In this document: in pieces, positions 63,456 through 64,000 of the stretch | How the letters are laid out: the number at the start of each line of letters is the position of its first letter | How positions within the stretch are numbered: position 1 is the stretch's first letter | Source of the DNA: Desulfosporosinus sp. FKB | GTDB taxonomy: Bacteria; Bacillota; Desulfitobacteriia; Desulfitobacteriales; Desulfitobacteriaceae | Assembly: GCF_002196705.1 (NCBI RefSeq) | Contig: NZ_NADJ01000040.1 | Coordinates: 1-64,000 of the forward strand | Direction of reading: 5' to 3' | DNA: 64,000 bases | Program-made: the position numbers and the translations under genes | Notes under the pieces: generated by a model | The model's input: the letters and a program-made list of their open reading frames with translations, nothing else | Told to the model about the DNA's origin: nothing | The model's database searches: none

Positions 63456-63857
63456 CTACAACAAGGGCAGATTAAGTTCCCGCATAGCCTTCTCCATAAC
63501 TGCCTGATCCTGAGCTCTGATAACAACGCGGGCTTGTTCGTTTTCTTTTTCCACAAACGCATACATGTACTCAATTACAACATCGTGTTTAACCAATTGA
63601 TTAAGCACTTCGGCAAGTCCCCCGGTCCGATCTGGAACCTTAAGTACCCATACATGGGTTAATGAGACAACAACCTTACGTTCACGCAATTTTTCCGTAG
63701 TAAGTTCCGGATTATCGACGATAATACGCAGAACTCCGAAATCCTTTGTATCTGCTAAAGACAGGGCACGCAAATTTACCTTAAGTTCTGCAAGAAGACT
63801 GACGACCTCAGCTAAACGTCCTTTAGCGTTCTCCAGAAAAATAGATAATTGTAACAT
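63456..63857 (-). CDS. Tandem ACT-domain protein
   Basis: 133 residues made of two ACT-like units: LSIFLENAKGRLAEVVSLLA and VLKVPDRTGGLAEVLNQLVK. Small amino-acid-sensing proteins of this type are commonly encoded just downstream of PaaK-type phenylacetate-CoA ligase in anaerobes. Ligand unknown. ATG 63857 follows AGGGAGGTAA. Confidence 0.9.
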   Translation of the reverse strand: MLQLSIFLENAKGRLAEVVSLLAELKVNLRALSLADTKDFGVLRIIVDNPELTTEKLRERKVVVSLTHVWVLKVPDRTGGLAEVLNQLVKHDVVIEYMYAFVEKENEQARVVIRAQDQAVMEKAMRELNLPLL

Positions 63858-63869
63858 AAATTTACCTCC

Positions 63870-64000
63870 CTATCGACGTTTATCAATAACACGAACTGCT
63901 TTTCCTTCACTCCGCGGAATACTTTTAGGTTCTACTAAGCGAAGACGAATGGAAATGCCTAAGATTTCTTCAATTTTACGTTGTAAACGTTCCTGGCGGC
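63870..64000 (-). CDS. Phenylacetate-CoA ligase family protein (PaaK), C-terminal end
   Basis: Only the last 42 residues lie in the window: RQERLQRKIEEILGISIRLR, then LVEPKSIPRSEGKAVRVIDK and RR before TAG. The end (P-x-S-x-P-R-S-E-GKA-x-RV-x-D-x-R) is typical of anaerobic PaaK paralogues. It lies 12 bases before the ACT gene, consistent with the common paaK-ACT pair. It may activate aryl-acetates from aromatic amino acids; substrate unknown. Confidence 0.85.
   Translation of the reverse strand, partial: RQERLQRKIEEILGISIRLRLVEPKSIPRSEGKAVRVIDKRR

Noticed and set aside
63392-63574. 60-codon minus-strand frame after the ACT gene
   Set aside because: Overlaps the ACT gene 3' end in another frame; no family features.

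Overview
The window looks like a chromosome segment of an anaerobic, endospore-forming, low-to-mid GC Firmicute of the Peptococcaceae type (Desulfosporosinus/Desulfitobacterium-like). The evidence is the Bacillus-like order of housekeeping genes, sporulation genes (gpr, a SASP, a YlbJ/SpoVV homologue), an FMN-type FabK instead of FabI, a reverse rubrerythrin, DUF1540, a PaaK-type CoA ligase and a split-subunit nuo operon. The genus is an inference; nothing in the window fixes it.

Layout, left to right. Most genes are on the minus strand, so transcription runs right to left. (1) 1-4228: nuoABCDHI and part of nuoJ (complex I membrane and connecting subunits). (2) 4344-11882: the conserved translation/secretion block ylxM-ffh-rpsP-khpA-rimM-trmD-(SPOUT methyltransferase)-rplS-lepB-rbgA-rnhB, starting at a strong sigma-A promoter upstream of ylxM. 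(3) 11957-15130: three genes for 5'-methylthioadenosine breakdown (deaminase, phosphorylase, MTR-1-P isomerase). (4) 15133-16059 ftsY and 17325-21681 smc-rnc, which are normally adjacent but here are split by 1.27 kb of repeats. (5) 21704-29576: fatty-acid synthesis fapR-plsX-fabH-fabK-fabD-fabG-acpP, then a second FabK-like gene and fabF. (6) 29853-34422: rpmF, yceD, ackA, plus-strand ylbJ/spoVV, a coiled-coil protein and rsmD. (7) 34735-42724: gpr on the plus strand, a 41-residue SASP missed by ORF calling, recG, sdaAA/sdaAB, fakA, an Asp23 protein and plus-strand rpmB. (8) 42847-60485: hslO, thiN, rpe, rsgA, then a PASTA kinase/PBP/SEDS/PP2C/two-FHA cluster, rlmN, rsmB, a YugP metallopeptidase, fmt, def and priA. 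(9) 60648-63232, plus strand: a PyrR-attenuated uracil permease, reverse rubrerythrin and a double DUF1540 protein; then minus-strand ACT-domain and paaK genes at the right edge.

The unusual material lies between genes. A tandem array of near-identical 143-bp units and a 200-bp imperfect palindrome separate smc from ftsY. A second, sequence-unrelated, 181-bp palindrome with a duplicated arm sits at the end of thiN. In both cases the palindrome supplies the stop codon of the gene it abuts. Three dispersed hairpins with the core CCACTT(A/G)TAGAAGT resemble IS200/IS605 ends. Many genes start with GTG or TTG, and the phosphorylase gene appears to start with CTG. No tRNA, rRNA, CRISPR array or intact transposase was seen.
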